In this document: in pieces, positions 25,501-37,067 of the stretch
Position numbering within the stretch: the stretch's first letter is position 1
How the letters are laid out: every line of letters begins with the position of its first letter
From: Rhodamnia argentea
Lineage: Eukaryota; Streptophyta; Magnoliopsida; Myrtales; Myrtaceae
DNA length: 64,000 nt
Reading direction: 5' to 3'
Assembly: GCF_020921035.1 (NCBI RefSeq)
Contig: NC_063156.1
Coordinates: 682,001-746,000, forward strand
Translations under genes and position numbers: made by a program
Notes under the pieces: generated by a model
Seen by the model: the letters and a program-made list of their open reading frames with translations, nothing else
Databases searched by the model: none
What the model was told of the DNA's origin: nothing

Positions 25501-25771
25501 CGTACAATTACTAATTGAAATGAAAATTTACCTTCAAGGACAAAACAAGTAGAGCGAACGCACTGAGAATAAAAGTTGCCAGCAAGGCAACAGTGGCCGA
25601 AGAACTCAATAAGAGATCAAGCAGACGATTGGCATTATCTGATTCGACAATGCTCTCTCCGATCAGCCCATCCAATCTAAATTTCTCTAATAAATTCTGT
25701 GCCCACCATTGAAGGCCCAAAAAGCTTAGGACCGTGCAGATACCGGAGATCGATAAGTATTGGACACCCAT
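19578..25771 (-). CDS. RIN2: RIN2/RIN3-type membrane RING E3 ubiquitin ligase with CUE domain
   Basis: Twelve coding exons: 25771-25532, 25064-24987, 23819-23733, 23637-23516, 22782-22686, 22574-22469, 22027-21870, 21784-21647, 21534-21467, 21392-21165, 20490-20103, 19634-19578. All junctions are GT-AG and the total is 1767 nt, 588 residues. The N-terminal half carries several membrane segments (ATVALLATFILSAFALLVLS, LPLVLPPTLFHFCLWSTWL, MFLLLLFELLCVIF, RNLGFVLDMATL...). A RING-H2 finger spans about residues 338-379: CAIC, then C-R-H-L-F-H-L-G-C, then CPTC. A CUE-like C-terminus (AETVREVLPHIPEEMIFQDLQRTNS) is present. In Arabidopsis, RIN2 and RIN3 interact with RPM1 and RPS2 and positively affect the hypersensitive response. 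The family resembles AMFR/gp78. Length and domain order are intact. RIN2 versus RIN3 cannot be decided from sequence alone. Confidence 0.95.
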
Positions 25772-26750
25772 TAGAGATAGTTGCTGCAACTTCCTTCAGA
25801 CGGAAGTCCCAGAATCTCATCACAATGGTTGGTACATAACTAGTCGCTCTAATTTCAGAAATCCATGACCAACTAAATAAATATTCCACTGGATCCTCCA
25901 GGCAAGTGCTACGATGAAATAACGAGATTCCCAGACCTCGTGTCCTACGCACAATTCTCAACACTTGGTACCAAAGCCTGTGGGAAGACACCAGGTCAAG
26001 TCATTAGCATATCTTGTATAAAAAGCACCAAGAAAAGGCATAGCTGATAAACAGGTAAATAACAAAACATCCAGATGAAAGATAACTGCGTTGCTTCGCT
26101 ACAGCACAGATTACTCGTGATTAATATGCCGCAACAAATACTAATCCAATCACCTAAGACGTGACCAAGGAAAGCATGCTATTATACTCCATAGAGTTGA
26201 CTCAAACTAAATGAAAAAACGACCGGAAAAAGGAAAAAATAGCTGCGAGCTGCTTCGGAACACTTAATTCCTACGATTCTGACAGCATTGTTCACCAATT
26301 TAAAATATCAAAATTTGACACGGGATCGAAAGAAACTGTCGGATTTAAACCCTGGCAAATCGCCTGAATCAGCGACCACAAAACCCTACGCATCAAGTTG
26401 GGCACGACGCACGGTCAAGAAACAGACGAACAGAACAAAACCTCCTCCATTTCTTCTCATTTCCGAACAGGAATCGCAGAGAATTGAGAACAATTTAACA
26501 TCGCACGAAGGCTCGACGAGAGACCGAAAACGAGTGATAGCGAAGATCGAGAACCTGATCGAATCGGCGAAGGCGAGGGACGATCGCGTCGGCCGGATTT
26601 TGCTTTCGGAGGGGAATCTGATTTCCGCAGAGCGACGGAATTGGGGGGAGCAAAGGGATCGGGTGGAAAAGAAAGGGAGATTTTGCGGGAAAGCGAACGG
26701 AAAAGACCCCAACGCCTCGCAATTTCTCTATTTAATATTTCCACCTTAGA
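25772..26750 (-). promoter_or_regulatory. Probable RIN2 5' leader and core promoter
   Basis: On the minus strand a TATTAAATAG sequence lies near 26730-26742. A purine/pyrimidine-biased region downstream looks like a leader. A candidate leader intron runs from CAG|GTTCTCGATC near 26550 to TTCCCACAG near 25982. No ATG-initiated coding exon of the family maps upstream of 25771, so this span is non-coding. The 108-153 codon frames here lack family similarity. Confidence 0.5.
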
Positions 26751-27446
26751 TTCGTCAAATGGTACATGCAATGCAAAGCCATCAAAAAATAAATAACGTC
26801 GTGATAATAAAATGGGTAATTATGTAAAAAGAAAGGGTCTGAAAGCAATATTTGTGCAGGGGCAATTTGAATAATAATGCACTATGAGTGAGGCAAAATT
26901 TACTTTTGACTCAAACATAATTAGATGTGAAATATTTCGAGTGTAATATTTCATGCTTTGGGATGAGAAATCGTAAAATTTTCTTATTTATTTTATTATG
27001 CATCGATATAATTAAAAATTAATAGAAAGAAAGAAAATATTATTAGAGATTTTAGCTTTGACACAATTCATTCCATGTGCAGATGAAACACCTAATTAGT
27101 CATTTCATTACCAAAACAATTCAATCTATGTAATGTATGTTGCGGATAAGGTGGCCCACATACAATAAATAAAGTTCATAATTGATAGGAATTGCAAAAT
27201 TCTAAATCATCAGAGTTCAAAATAAATGGTTGTTTTATAGTTGGCCATAACTAAATGACATCGTCATGTTGTTCAATTAAATTAAACTTTCCGATTTCAA
27301 TGAGAAATCTTGCATAAAAGTTTATCGTTGGTAAAGTGTAAATCACGAAGAAAATTCTTGTCAGAGTGATCAATAGGATCATTCTTAAGTAAATTTTGAT
27401 TTTCATTTGCAATCTTTGGTGAATTTTCCAAAGTCCAAAAAAAAAA

Positions 27447-28224
27447 AGGAAAATTTTCAAAAAAGGCCCAAAGTGCTCTCATTTTTATCAAATAAGGGCT
27501 TGAAGTAGTATTTGTTTCAAACAAATATCTAAAGTGTTCTTAATATCTCAAATAAATACCCGAAGTGATCATAACCATTTCAAATAAGAGCCTCACCTCG
27601 CTGGCCTGTTAAAAATTTCGGTCAATCGGGGGTATTTTTGTCAAAACATACTTTTAAACATAATTTTTAGTTAAATTAAATTAAAAATTTAAAAAAACTC
27701 AAAAACGAGAAGCAACGAGAAAAACACCGATGAAGCAGTGGCTCTGGCAGGCGGGGCCACGGGCTAGAGCCAATCGTCACCTTGAACCCTTTGAGGGCGG
27801 CGACCCTCACTCAATTATGGGAGAGGATTGAGGCCTCCTCCTTGCTAAGGTGAGGGCATGCCGCCCCTCACATCCGGTTGGTGGGTCGCCGGCCCTCGGC
27901 GAGGCGCTTGCGTTTTCATCCTCTATTTTTTTTTTTTTTCAGTTTTAGTTTTTTTTTTTAAATTCGAAAAATTGAAAAAGGAAAAAAAGAAAATAATAAA
28001 ATAACAAAAAATTATTAAATGACTAAGATGCCCCTAATAATTGGAGACTTGGGCCCTTTTTGAGACTAATAAGATCATTTTAGACTATTATTTGAAACAA
28101 TATCATTTTCGGGTTATTGTTTAAAATAATGAGGGCACTTCATGTCCTTATTTGAAACGAATTCAATTTTAAGCCCTTATTTAAAAAAATGAATGCATTT
28201 TGGGTATTTTTTTGAAATTTTCCC
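27447..28224. mobile_element. Foldback element, family 2 copy
   Basis: Terminal arms of about 60 bp or more are inverted. The left starts GGAAAATTTTCAAAAAAGGC and runs to CAAATAAGGGCTTGAA. The right ends TTTTGGGTATTTTTTTGAAA-TTTTCCC and carries AAGCCCTTATTTAAA. The core at about 27725-27910 is GC-rich (GCGGGGCCACGG..., CCGGTTGGTGGGTCGCCGGCC) between A/T-rich blocks. The same arms appear at 44.64-45.16 kb. It is non-coding and presumably a non-autonomous DNA transposon. Confidence 0.65.
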
Positions 28225-28502
28225 AAAAAAATTAACTCAAATAAATTGAAAGTTCTCAAGTCAAATATTTTCACGTGTAGTTGTAAATAATTTTTAGAGA
28301 AAAAAACTGTTTGACATTTAAAACAATAGCTTTCTTCTTTTTGGCCCAAAAAAGAGAAAAACAGAAAAGAAAAATAATGTGTTCGAAGATAAAAGGTGAA
28401 GAATGTACCAGAATGCTGCAAACCCGAAAGCGGAAATGTATTGGGTTGGGGTCGTCGTCTTCTTCTTCTTCTCGATCGTCGTCGAAGAAGAGGAATTGAC
28501 AG
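28225..28502 (+). promoter_or_regulatory. Upstream region of the STMP1-like gene
   Basis: The stretch before the ATG at 28503 includes a TCGTCGTCTTCTTCTTCTTC pyrimidine-rich leader-like tract (about 28450-28480), typical of plant 5' UTRs. No clear TATA box was placed. Confidence 0.4.
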
Positions 28503-28694
28503 ATGGGGTTAATCAGAAGCAGCTTCTCCTTCGTAGCGGGGACGGTGTGCGGGATTTACATAGCTCAAAACTACGACGTTCCCAACATCAGAGCCCTTGC
28601 CAACGACGCCGTTTGCAGGGCCAAGCGGATCGAAGAGAAGTACCGCAAACCTGACTCCAAGTCCAGAGGCGGCGATGGTGACCGCCATGTTTAG
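28503..28694 (+). CDS. Short mitochondrial transmembrane protein, STMP1/DUF4535-like
   Basis: Intronless frame of 63 residues beginning MGLIRSSFSFVAGTVCGIYIAQNYDVPNI. One hydrophobic helix (about residues 6-22) carries a GxxxG-like SFVAGTVCGIYIAQ segment. The conserved AQNYDVPN follows, then a charged region (RAKRIEEKYRKP). The helix + AQNYD(V/I)PN signature is shared with animal STMP1/mitolamban-type microproteins, which sit in the mitochondrial inner membrane near respiratory complexes. In plants the family (DUF4535) is uncharacterised as far as I know. It lies beside RIN2, as I recall At4g25225 lying beside RIN2 in Arabidopsis. Confidence 0.85.
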   Translation: MGLIRSSFSFVAGTVCGIYIAQNYDVPNIRALANDAVCRAKRIEEKYRKPDSKSRGGDGDRHV

Positions 28695-31523
28695 CTCCTT
28701 CAACATATTCTTTTTGGTATATAGCTCGAGGTAAAAAAAGAGGGGGGGAGATTGACAGTCTTTTTTGTGGGTAGTGAAGTTTCTGTTTGGGAGGATGGTC
28801 TCGTTTCTTGAATCTCTCTTAAACTGAGGATTCTTTGGGGGCTTTTCGTTATATCTTGAATGCAAGTTTGTGCCTCGAGAATTTTTTTTTTTTTTTTGGC
28901 ATTAGCAATACAAAGGTGGAGATTTTCCTTTCTTCTTCATCGTCCCACATGTTGACAGACATTGGACTAGATGCTGGTAGCCTGGTACTAATGTAGTAGT
29001 TCACTGGGTAAATGTTGGATATGTGGTGTTTCACTTTCTACTTAATTGGTCCTTGTTGTGTTTCTCATCATGAAAATGGTTGATGAAGTGAAAACTTTTC
29101 AGTCTGACATAATTCGACTGGGGCGATTGATTTTAAAGAATGATTCTGCTAGAAGCTGCTTTAGCTCTTTAAGAGCCATTGAGAGAGCTGGTCTCTCTTT
29201 TGCTGGCCTACTTTTTGGGCTGATGAAGCAGTATGCAATGTGATAATGGAGCTTGGAATGGAAGATCTTTGCATGTATTGCACAGTGGGATTTGCAGAAC
29301 TTGATTACATTCATCTTTTGCCTTAGCTCGAAATTTCAGGCCAAATCGCTGGCTTACTCCTGTTTCATTGATGCCTCTCGTGGTTGTGGAACTTCGCAAT
29401 TACCTTTTCATATGTTGAATATGTAGACATTTCATTGTCGAGAATGTTTTTCTTCTCATGCTTTGATGAGATCCTTCCGTTACCATCTGTATTCTATTAG
29501 CAGGAAATTGGTCATTCTAGATTATCCTTACGTCTTTCCAATTGTACGATTGTTATGTGTTCGTTCACAATGTACTCATCTCTTCATCTGATTCTTTTTC
29601 TATCTGTGATTCACATGTTCGCCTTGGATTGGTTAAGTGATTTATTCACTTTACAATTGTCGAATTGTTTGCAGGAATTAAAGTTGAGGGTGCAAGGTTT
29701 GATTGAAATGCCCATGCTTTTCTTTTTTTGTTGTTTAAGCAAAAGAGGCTATAGGACCTCTCGCAATCACTTATGTTTGTTTGTGAGATATCATCAAAGA
29801 CAAGGTCATGATATTGTATTGGGCTAGCATTTCTCGAAATTGCGTAGCTCCGGTTTATTCCTTCCGTTTTCTATGTTTAATTACCCTGAGATATCTAGTA
29901 CTATGTACTGCTACTGCTTTGTCTGCATGACATGGACTTGGTCCCGCTCTATCAGACAAGGCACCTAGGATCGATCAGCACTACCCTGGTTGGTGTTTTA
30001 AGTGGCTTGAGGATGAGCCCCTGAAGCACAGAACAGCTCTTAACATCGCAAGAGCTTGTGGCACAGTGGTGTATGAACAAGTAGCTCTTTGGGCACACTA
30101 ATTCCTCGTGAAGGGTTTTGTCCTTTACACAACAATTTCTTTTGACTACTGGAGTTTGAGGACTGGCTTAGTAACTCACGGTTGAGTTTCCTCTGGATCG
30201 TGAAATAGAAAGATCGATACTTCAAATTCACAAGGTGGCAATTCTGCATAGGCATTCCATGTTCCTCGACAATGTCACAATGATCGGGACAGATTCAGGC
30301 TGCATTTCTTCCCCATCCCCAAGATGAGTGGATCGTTAGATGCTACTTGTTGGAAAAAATTTGCATTCTTGACACGATTGGAGGGACAGATTCAGGCTGC
30401 CTTTCTTCACCCTTCTCTGTGTCAATTGCCCAGGCACGATAAGAGGGGAAAAAAAAAATAACAGGTAGCCGTTTGGATCCTCCAACGTTGTTGTAGAATC
30501 TTTTATGGCCTAAATTTTCTTTTCTCCTATGACAGGAAATGCAGTTAGCTAGCTTCAGTTATAACTACAGTATGTACAGCAGGGAGAACACCCCCTCATA
30601 TACATGAGCTCCTTAGGAGGTTGAATGATGAATTGGTTAGGCAGCTAATTTTAGGAATGCCGGTTGACCGACCATTCGCGGTAGAGCTCGGAAGACCGAC
30701 ATTCACGTGTAACGTGCTTCCATGTCACGACCGTGAGATTGTCCATAAGATCATCACTTCTGACTAGTCACCAGCTGCAGCTACCATATCATTAAAGAAG
30801 GCAAACGATGTTCAGTTTTTCTGTCTTTTTCACCCCATTCTACATCGCGATTGAAATACAAAATTAAATTCCTTCTTCAATTAAGCAGTTGAAGCCGTGT
30901 CCACAGGATGATGGAGACCTCTTTCTGCTTTGAGCGTTGTCCTGAAAAGAAGTTGTGCCTGTTGGTCATCTCCACGGAATTGCCTTTTCCGTTGCAAACT
31001 CCAAAAGTCAAAGGATTCGGTCTTTTGCATTGGAGGGTTTTTAAGATTAAACATAACAGCTTTTTCAAACAAAATGCCCAAAATGCCCCCAGATACTTAA
31101 TCAAGATTGAGGCTCTATCAATTGAGAGTCCAACATCTACAAATATGCTCTCATAATTAAACCAAATAGGGCGTGGCACTTTTTTCCATGCCCACCTTAC
31201 AAACTCTTTACCAGAAAAAACCAGCAATGATCTTTCCTTCATTCTCCCAAATGGGCTCAATCCCAAGGAACATGATACACCAGAAATGTACAAGAACAAG
31301 AACATACAAATGAGCAGAACCGCCAGCCCTCCCCGCCAGTCCCTTCCTTTTCAAAGTTGTGTCTTTCCACGTTTATACTCCTTCCTCTTCATGTTTGAGG
31401 AAACCAAGGATGTCCTCCCCTCAAATTATTCATACACAGAGGGTATCGATAACTACTTGCAATGCGCCAAACCCCGAGGATATTTGGGCGACGACAGACA
31501 ACATATCCAACTCCTTTTCGCGA
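28695..31523. other. Intergenic between the STMP1-like and G3Pp genes
   Basis: The left portion is the 3' UTR of the microprotein gene. The rest is AT-rich sequence with short unassigned frames on both strands (for example near 29555-29827 and 30877-31305). I see no transposon ends, tRNA or further exon with family similarity. Confidence 0.4.
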
Positions 31524-33321
31524 TTACACTTCGACTGCGGGAGGCCTTGACCTGGAACTCCTTCGCGCCCTTGACTCCTCAATCTTTGCAGCCACCTCGG
31601 CAACGATGAGCTTAGTGAGAAGCAGCCCTGCAACTAAAGCAGCCGCCATGAGCATCATGAAAACGGCGCCCCAGCTCTCTGTAGAGATGTAACCCGTCAG
31701 CAATGGCCCAATGGCAGCCCCGATGGAGCCCGTTCCATCTATGATCGCCGTCACTGTGGCGAGTGCTCGCGGATGCCCTTTCAGAGAAGTGTGTGTCCCC
31801 AAGTCCGCTGAGACGGCTGTCGTTATTAGAGCATAAGGCCCATTTACAAAGATGCCGGTGATGAACATGAGTATGATGTTTACAGTCAAGGAAACGGATC
31901 CATAGCTTCTGTAAAGATAGAGTGCCGGAATAGCGCAGTACATGAAGCTTGCTGCTGTTATGGCCCTAGCGTCTAGGCGATCGGATATGTGACCGGCCAG
32001 GATCCCCCCAATAACCCCTCCAACATCAAATAGTGTAGACAAGTCTCCTGCTGTTGCACTGGACAAGTATTTTCCATCTATAGCTGCAAAATGACAATAT
32101 GTATGTGAATCACAGCGTAACACAGTTCATGGATTGTAAATAAACGGAGTTAAATGGAAATGTGGAAAAGAACAAAAAAAAAAGAGAGCTTTTGATGGTA
32201 CTATGATGCGTCTTAGACTAAACAAATTCCATAAAGCACGATCCTTGATGAAATTACTCTTAAAAGGTGCCTTGCAAGCAGATTGAACCCCTACAATCGA
32301 AAGTACCTGTGTGGCTGATGTAGTAAGGCAGCCAGTATAGGAATGTGTAGGCAACCAATTTGGCAAAGAAGAGGCAAAAAGCGAAAGGCGCAACCCCCGG
32401 AATCTTCCACGCTTCAATGAACCCCACAGCATGCTCACGCTCCTTATTCTCCGAATCTGAGCTTAACAAAGGTTCCCTCACTTCCTCTCCATTTTTCTTG
32501 GGGGAGTTCACGTTATCGTCTCTATCAGCTCCCACAGATTCAGGATTAACGGGTAGAAACAAGAAGACCACTAAGCCCATGAATGCAATTATGAGACCGG
32601 GCACAACAAAGGACCAACCCCATCCATAGCTCAACATAGCAGAAGCAATCAAAGAACCTATTATGTTGCCAACAGAAGTGTGAGCATTCCATATACCCAT
32701 AATAAGCCCTCTCTTACTCTTGCCGAACCAGTTACCAACCACGGCAACAACCGAGGGCCACCCGGTCGATTGGAACAAACCAGCAGCCATTTGCACAAGG
32801 AGAAAATAGTAGAACTTATGTATGTTTGCCCAGTAACCGACACCAAAGAGTGAAGTAAACAGACCAGTTCCAATCATCCCTACAGTCAGGAAAATCCTCA
32901 GATCCATTCTGTCACCCAACTGGCCAGAGAAGTACATTCCCACAGCATACACGGAGAGGAAAGCCACATCGAGGTCGCCGAGCAATTCCGTTCCATCTGA
33001 TCCATTGAATGGGGCCCAACCGCTATCACTAACAAGTAGTCCAGAAACATTTCTGCCTTCATGTGGGCTAAGAAAATAGGCCCTCCTCCATGGATCGAAC
33101 CTCAAGCCTACTTCGGATGAGGAGGGGTCGAGAGTGCTCTTGACAACGCTTGTGGTCTTCCGATTAGCGTGATAGCATGTGTAGGTAAGGAATGTGACTA
33201 TCAAGACAATACTTTGGTGTGTTCTGAAGGAAATGGGGCTTCTCTTTATGTGCTCGATGAACCGAATTCCTAGCGGCTTGCCGTAACAATCTCTCACTGA
33301 ATTCTCTGAGAACGGACCCAT
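31524..33321 (-). CDS. G3Pp1: Glycerol-3-phosphate transporter (G3Pp, SLC37-like MFS)
   Basis: Two coding exons, 33321-32307 and 32083-31524 (524 residues). The first ATG after an in-frame stop is at 33321; the open frame to 33354 starts with GTG. Family blocks: [104 protein letters not shown]-type [13 protein letters not shown] and [22 protein letters not shown]. About twelve membrane helices flank a hydrophilic central loop with [13 protein letters not shown]. It belongs to the organophosphate:phosphate antiporters, bacterial GlpT relatives. Arabidopsis G3Pp1 is strongly induced by phosphate starvation. PEX11B lies beside it here, with only LUC7 between, as At3g47420/At3g47430 do; but G3Pp2 (At4g25220) lies by RIN2, so the gene is equally a G3Pp2 orthologue. 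P1BS motifs lie upstream. Confidence 0.93.
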
Positions 33322-33384
33322 GTAAGAGCTAAGGATTGCTCCGTTGCTGGACACAGACGCTCAATAGGAACCCGAACCAGTATG

Positions 33385-33435
33385 CTAGCTTCGATATCCT
33401 CCCACTTGAAGCTGAGAAGAAAGAGGACGTCCCAT
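33385..33435 (-). other. Possible upstream ORF in the G3Pp leader
   Basis: A 16-codon frame (M-G-R-P-L-S-S-Q-L-Q-V-G-G-Y-R-S, stop) ends 63 bp before the main ATG. A likely 3' splice site, GTGTTTTCAG, precedes it (exon from about 33445), so it would lie in the exon carrying the main start. Whether it is transcribed and translated is inferred. Confidence 0.35.
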
Positions 33436-34252
33436 TGTAAAGCAACTGAAAACACGCAGCAAGATTAAGCTAATTAATGATGACAACAAAAATCCGACAT
33501 TGTTTATCAGTTAATTGCACGATGTAAGGTCATAAAGCGCGACAGTTACACGAGCAAAGCCGGTTACTAGGATTAAGTAAATTGAATGTGCTTCTCGGAA
33601 ACAAAGTTTCTGGCTTGAGCTTCTCGAAAAAATGCAGGACAGTTTCTATCTTTCTTGAATAGCTATAAACTTATCACGCAGGACAAGTCCAAAAAGCAGA
33701 AAACCAACAAGTTAATTATCGCAATGGAGGAGATTTACGACGATCCATTGCTTACACGGAACTCTGAACTTTTGTGAGTTCTTGGAACTCCGATTCCAAA
33801 CATCATCTAATAAAATACAGGGCGAGACCACATATGAACACCATGATTCAGAAAAAGGAGAACCAAGAAATCCGATAGACACCTTCGACCCTTTAAACAC
33901 CGGCTCACTGCAAACAGATATAAGAGCACCCAGAAACTGAAAATGCAAAACGAAAGACGATCCCGCTGGACAAAAGTTTCGAGAAATCCAAAGAACGTAC
34001 GAGCAGAGCAACTCTTTTGGACCGATGTTTGAACTCAAAAAGAACCACCCACGGCTCTAATCCAGATCTCAGTGATAACCACTCCCCACCAAGAAATCCA
34101 TAACATCACTCAGGGGTACACAAAAGTCAAAGCGGACAGGAAAGTCAAGAAGAGGCATCGTCCGTCAATACCTCTTTGCTCGAACAATGTTTTCTTTTCC
34201 CGTCTTCCTCCTCTTGAACCTCTGCGCTTCTCCTTCTCAGTGGCGTCACGAT

Positions 34253-34278
34253 GAAGAAGAAGAAGAAGAAGAAGAAGA
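34253..34278. repeat. (GAA)n tract in the presumed G3Pp leader
   Basis: About eight GAA units, reading as TTC repeats in the gene's orientation. Pyrimidine triplet runs like this are common in plant 5' UTRs, which supports placing the G3Pp transcript start to the right of it, near 34.33-34.4 kb. Confidence 0.7.
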
Positions 34279-34416
34279 GGAAAGGCGTAACGAAGAAGAA
34301 AGTTTCTCAGCTTTTTAGTTGCAATGGAAAGCCCAGCCAGACAGTGTTTGTCAAAGTGTGGGAGGGAACGGTGACAATAACAAATTAAAGAGAATCGCAC
34401 CGCCGACCCGAGAGAG

Positions 34417-34424
34417 GAATATTC
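34417..34424. promoter_or_regulatory. P1BS-type site (GAATATTC), promoter-proximal to G3Pp
   Basis: The octamer matches GNATATNC, the palindromic PHR1 binding sequence. It lies about 140 bp upstream of the GAA leader tract and 1.1 kb from the ATG. Single matches are frequent by chance (expected roughly a dozen or more in a window this size), so it counts mainly because the gene family is a known phosphate-starvation target. Confidence 0.45.
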
Positions 34425-37038
34425 TTTTGGATGTTAAATACCAACTCTGCCCTCCCCCCTCTCTCCGTCTCCCCAGGACTGGTATGAAACCGGAAGCATG
34501 GTTCAAGAAAAATAAAAAAATTATATAGCTGTTCTTAATCCACAAAAAAAAAAAATGAAATAATTACGTGACAATCAGTCACAAAAATTCAAATAATAAG
34601 CAATTAAAAATTATTGTGAGATCCGCTCTTTTCAAAATTATGTAACCCACAAGAGGCCGATACTCTCTCATAGTCACTCAAATGCGGTTATACTAGCAAA
34701 ACCCTTTAAGCAAAAGCCGCAATACCAATTCCATCTTGAAGTTTAAATTCTTCCATGTGTTTCACCCTATGAGAGGCAACAGTAAGCAAGCATGCGTTGG
34801 AGGGAGTTTCTTCTCACTTGGGTCGCAGGACAATATGGCAGTTCATCGGCCTGCGTAATTTTTACACTTGTATACAATGTTCTTGTTTAGCAACAATCAT
34901 AATTTATTAATTCTTAATTTTGTTTTTTTTATCGTCAATCACTTGTTTTTTTTCTTTCTTTATGACAGGGAATGCCCTCTATTTGCTTTACGTCTATGGG
35001 ATTTCGAGATCCGGACAAGGTTTTAGATGAAGCGATCAAGGACTTACTTAAATCCGACGGTCGTTAAATATATGTGTGTTTATTATTTTTCTTCATACAA
35101 TTTCCTAAATTTACTCCTAAATGCCATTATTAGGGATTTCTTGTAGGTTTTCTTCACGGGAGCATTGCTTTGTGCAAATTTGACTTGGGAACCTTAGGTT
35201 ATTGTAATCGCTTTTAGATGTTCAATAGAGTTTTTGGCTTGATGGGCTCAAGAATAGGGTTTGTTAGATACATCCTGCTGCTCATGACACGTGGCAAGCC
35301 ATTATCGGCATGTATATTCCGACACGCGGCAGCATTTCTGCCCCTAATTCCTAACACCAAAATTGCCATATGGTATGAACCAATACACAAATCACCTTCA
35401 TCCCTCTACTATATGTAGACCATCAATCCATTTACTTTAGAAGACTTTGATCCATTGTCTCAACAACTCCTATAAAACATTTGGATTTCAGCACTTATGC
35501 TGACCTTAGCATATTAACATTTAACAACTTCGGGGACGGACCGTTGAGAAACTCTTCGTAACAAGCGGGAGCAGCCGGTGACTCAAACTCTCCCCATCTA
35601 CTATCTAGCACACGACATCCAATAGCATCGCCCGCTCCTCCTCTCACCACCACTTTCTCTCTACTCCGTCCCGCTTTTTAGTGCTATTGCTGCGCGACAG
35701 TAGCCCTTCCTCGAGAGAAAACCTCCTCAACAACCTCTACAGAGAATATTGGATGCTCCTCGTTCCCTTATCAACACAGTGCATATTAAGAAAGCTACAA
35801 AATCTGGTTGCTATTTTAGGTACCGTGGAAGATAGCTTTATATAATTGGATCTCACGCATGATTTCATCCGGTCCCACGTGAAAACTCGATTGGGTCAAC
35901 GTCCCATTTCATTTCGGACTTTGCTAGCATAACGGCCTTTGATTCACCGGGAGAAAAAGACGAAATGTAGGCCCATCATGATTTTTTACTTAATTATTAC
36001 TTTTTTTTTTTGCCCAAAATATACTGTCGATACATACTCAATTGCCTTCCTTTTCCGTCCTTGTCGACGTGGGCTCTCATTTCGTCGGACCAAGCGTAAC
36101 GGAAGCAAACTCTTCGCTTCACATTCAGTTCGAGACGAAAGCTCCATTTCCTCACTGGATGTGGAGCAAATAATTAGGGCCAATTTACCCTCGAGACTGA
36201 TCATATTTTAGGGGAGAAAAAAAAAAGAATCGAATGACGTGGCGACACACTCTATAGTCTATACTAGTCCCGCTCGTTCGAATAATATAAATCGGAAAAG
36301 AAAAAAAAGGGATTTTTTTTTTCTATAATTGGGCCAGAAATTTGAATGGGACGTCCCAATGACTTAGCCTGAAATTTTAACATCAGTTCCTCCACGATGG
36401 TCAAAGCCACTGAGACGACGATCTGATCTCGACGGCTCCCCACCCAAAAACGACAAGAATTTCCATCCACGATGTTCCCCAGTCCCACACGTAGAAATCT
36501 TTTGCTGTGCCTGGGAAAACACCCAACGAGGCGACACGAGACGAGACGACCGAGCTCGTATGTGAACTGCAAATATCGACTCTCGGCAATGAAGAAAGGG
36601 TTCTTAATAACAAGGAAGTTCAAAATCTATAAAAAAAGATGGTGTGTCGACCGCGGCGAATGAAAATCCCCGGGAGCGACTTGCTAATTTTGGGCTATGG
36701 CAATTCACCCTTGTCGAGTGGCATCGTGCTTTTCCCAGAGCCTTTCGTCCGCGAGTCGAAGAGATTGTTTCCAGTTAAAATCCGCAAGACGGTTAAAGAT
36801 TGTAGAGCCGAAATACCTTCATAAGAACCGTGAAATCAACCGGGCCGGCGACTTCGGTTGCTCCTTCAGGCTTTATCGGCAAAAAGAAAGAGCGCGAGCG
36901 CGCGCGAGAGAGAGACAGGGAGAGAAAAAGGCGCTCGCCGAGGCCGAGAAAAGTGCAGGGGTAGTATAGTCATTGGGGGAGTCGGGGTCCGACTAATCAT
37001 AGGGGAGGAAAGTACGGTTGCGGCGAAATGGTGGAAAA
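34425..37038. other. Far upstream flank of G3Pp, no gene recognised
   Basis: No known family is encoded. One small exon-like frame at 34972-35067, after a TTTCTTTATGACAG acceptor-like sequence, encodes 31 residues (MGFRDPDKVLDEAIKDLL and flank) and is discussed as a finding. A GC-rich purine run (GCGCGAGCGCGCGCGAGAGA) is near 36893-36916. Confidence 0.4.
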
Positions 37039-37067
37039 GCATATTCGAATATCCGCCGAGTATATTC
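37039..37067. promoter_or_regulatory. Cluster of three P1BS (PHR1) motifs
   Basis: GCATATTC (37039-37046) directly abuts GAATATCC (37047-37054), and GTATATTC (37060-37067) follows after 5 bp. All three fit GNATATNC exactly, and sites one and two form a 16-bp symmetric unit. It lies 2.6 kb upstream of the proximal P1BS of G3Pp and far from any other recognised gene. It could be a distal phosphate-starvation enhancer or the promoter of an unannotated transcript. Confidence 0.5.

Noticed and set aside
26288-26749. 153-codon plus-strand frame right of RIN2
   Set aside because: It overlaps the RIN2 leader region, matches no family, and competes with equally long minus-strand frames.
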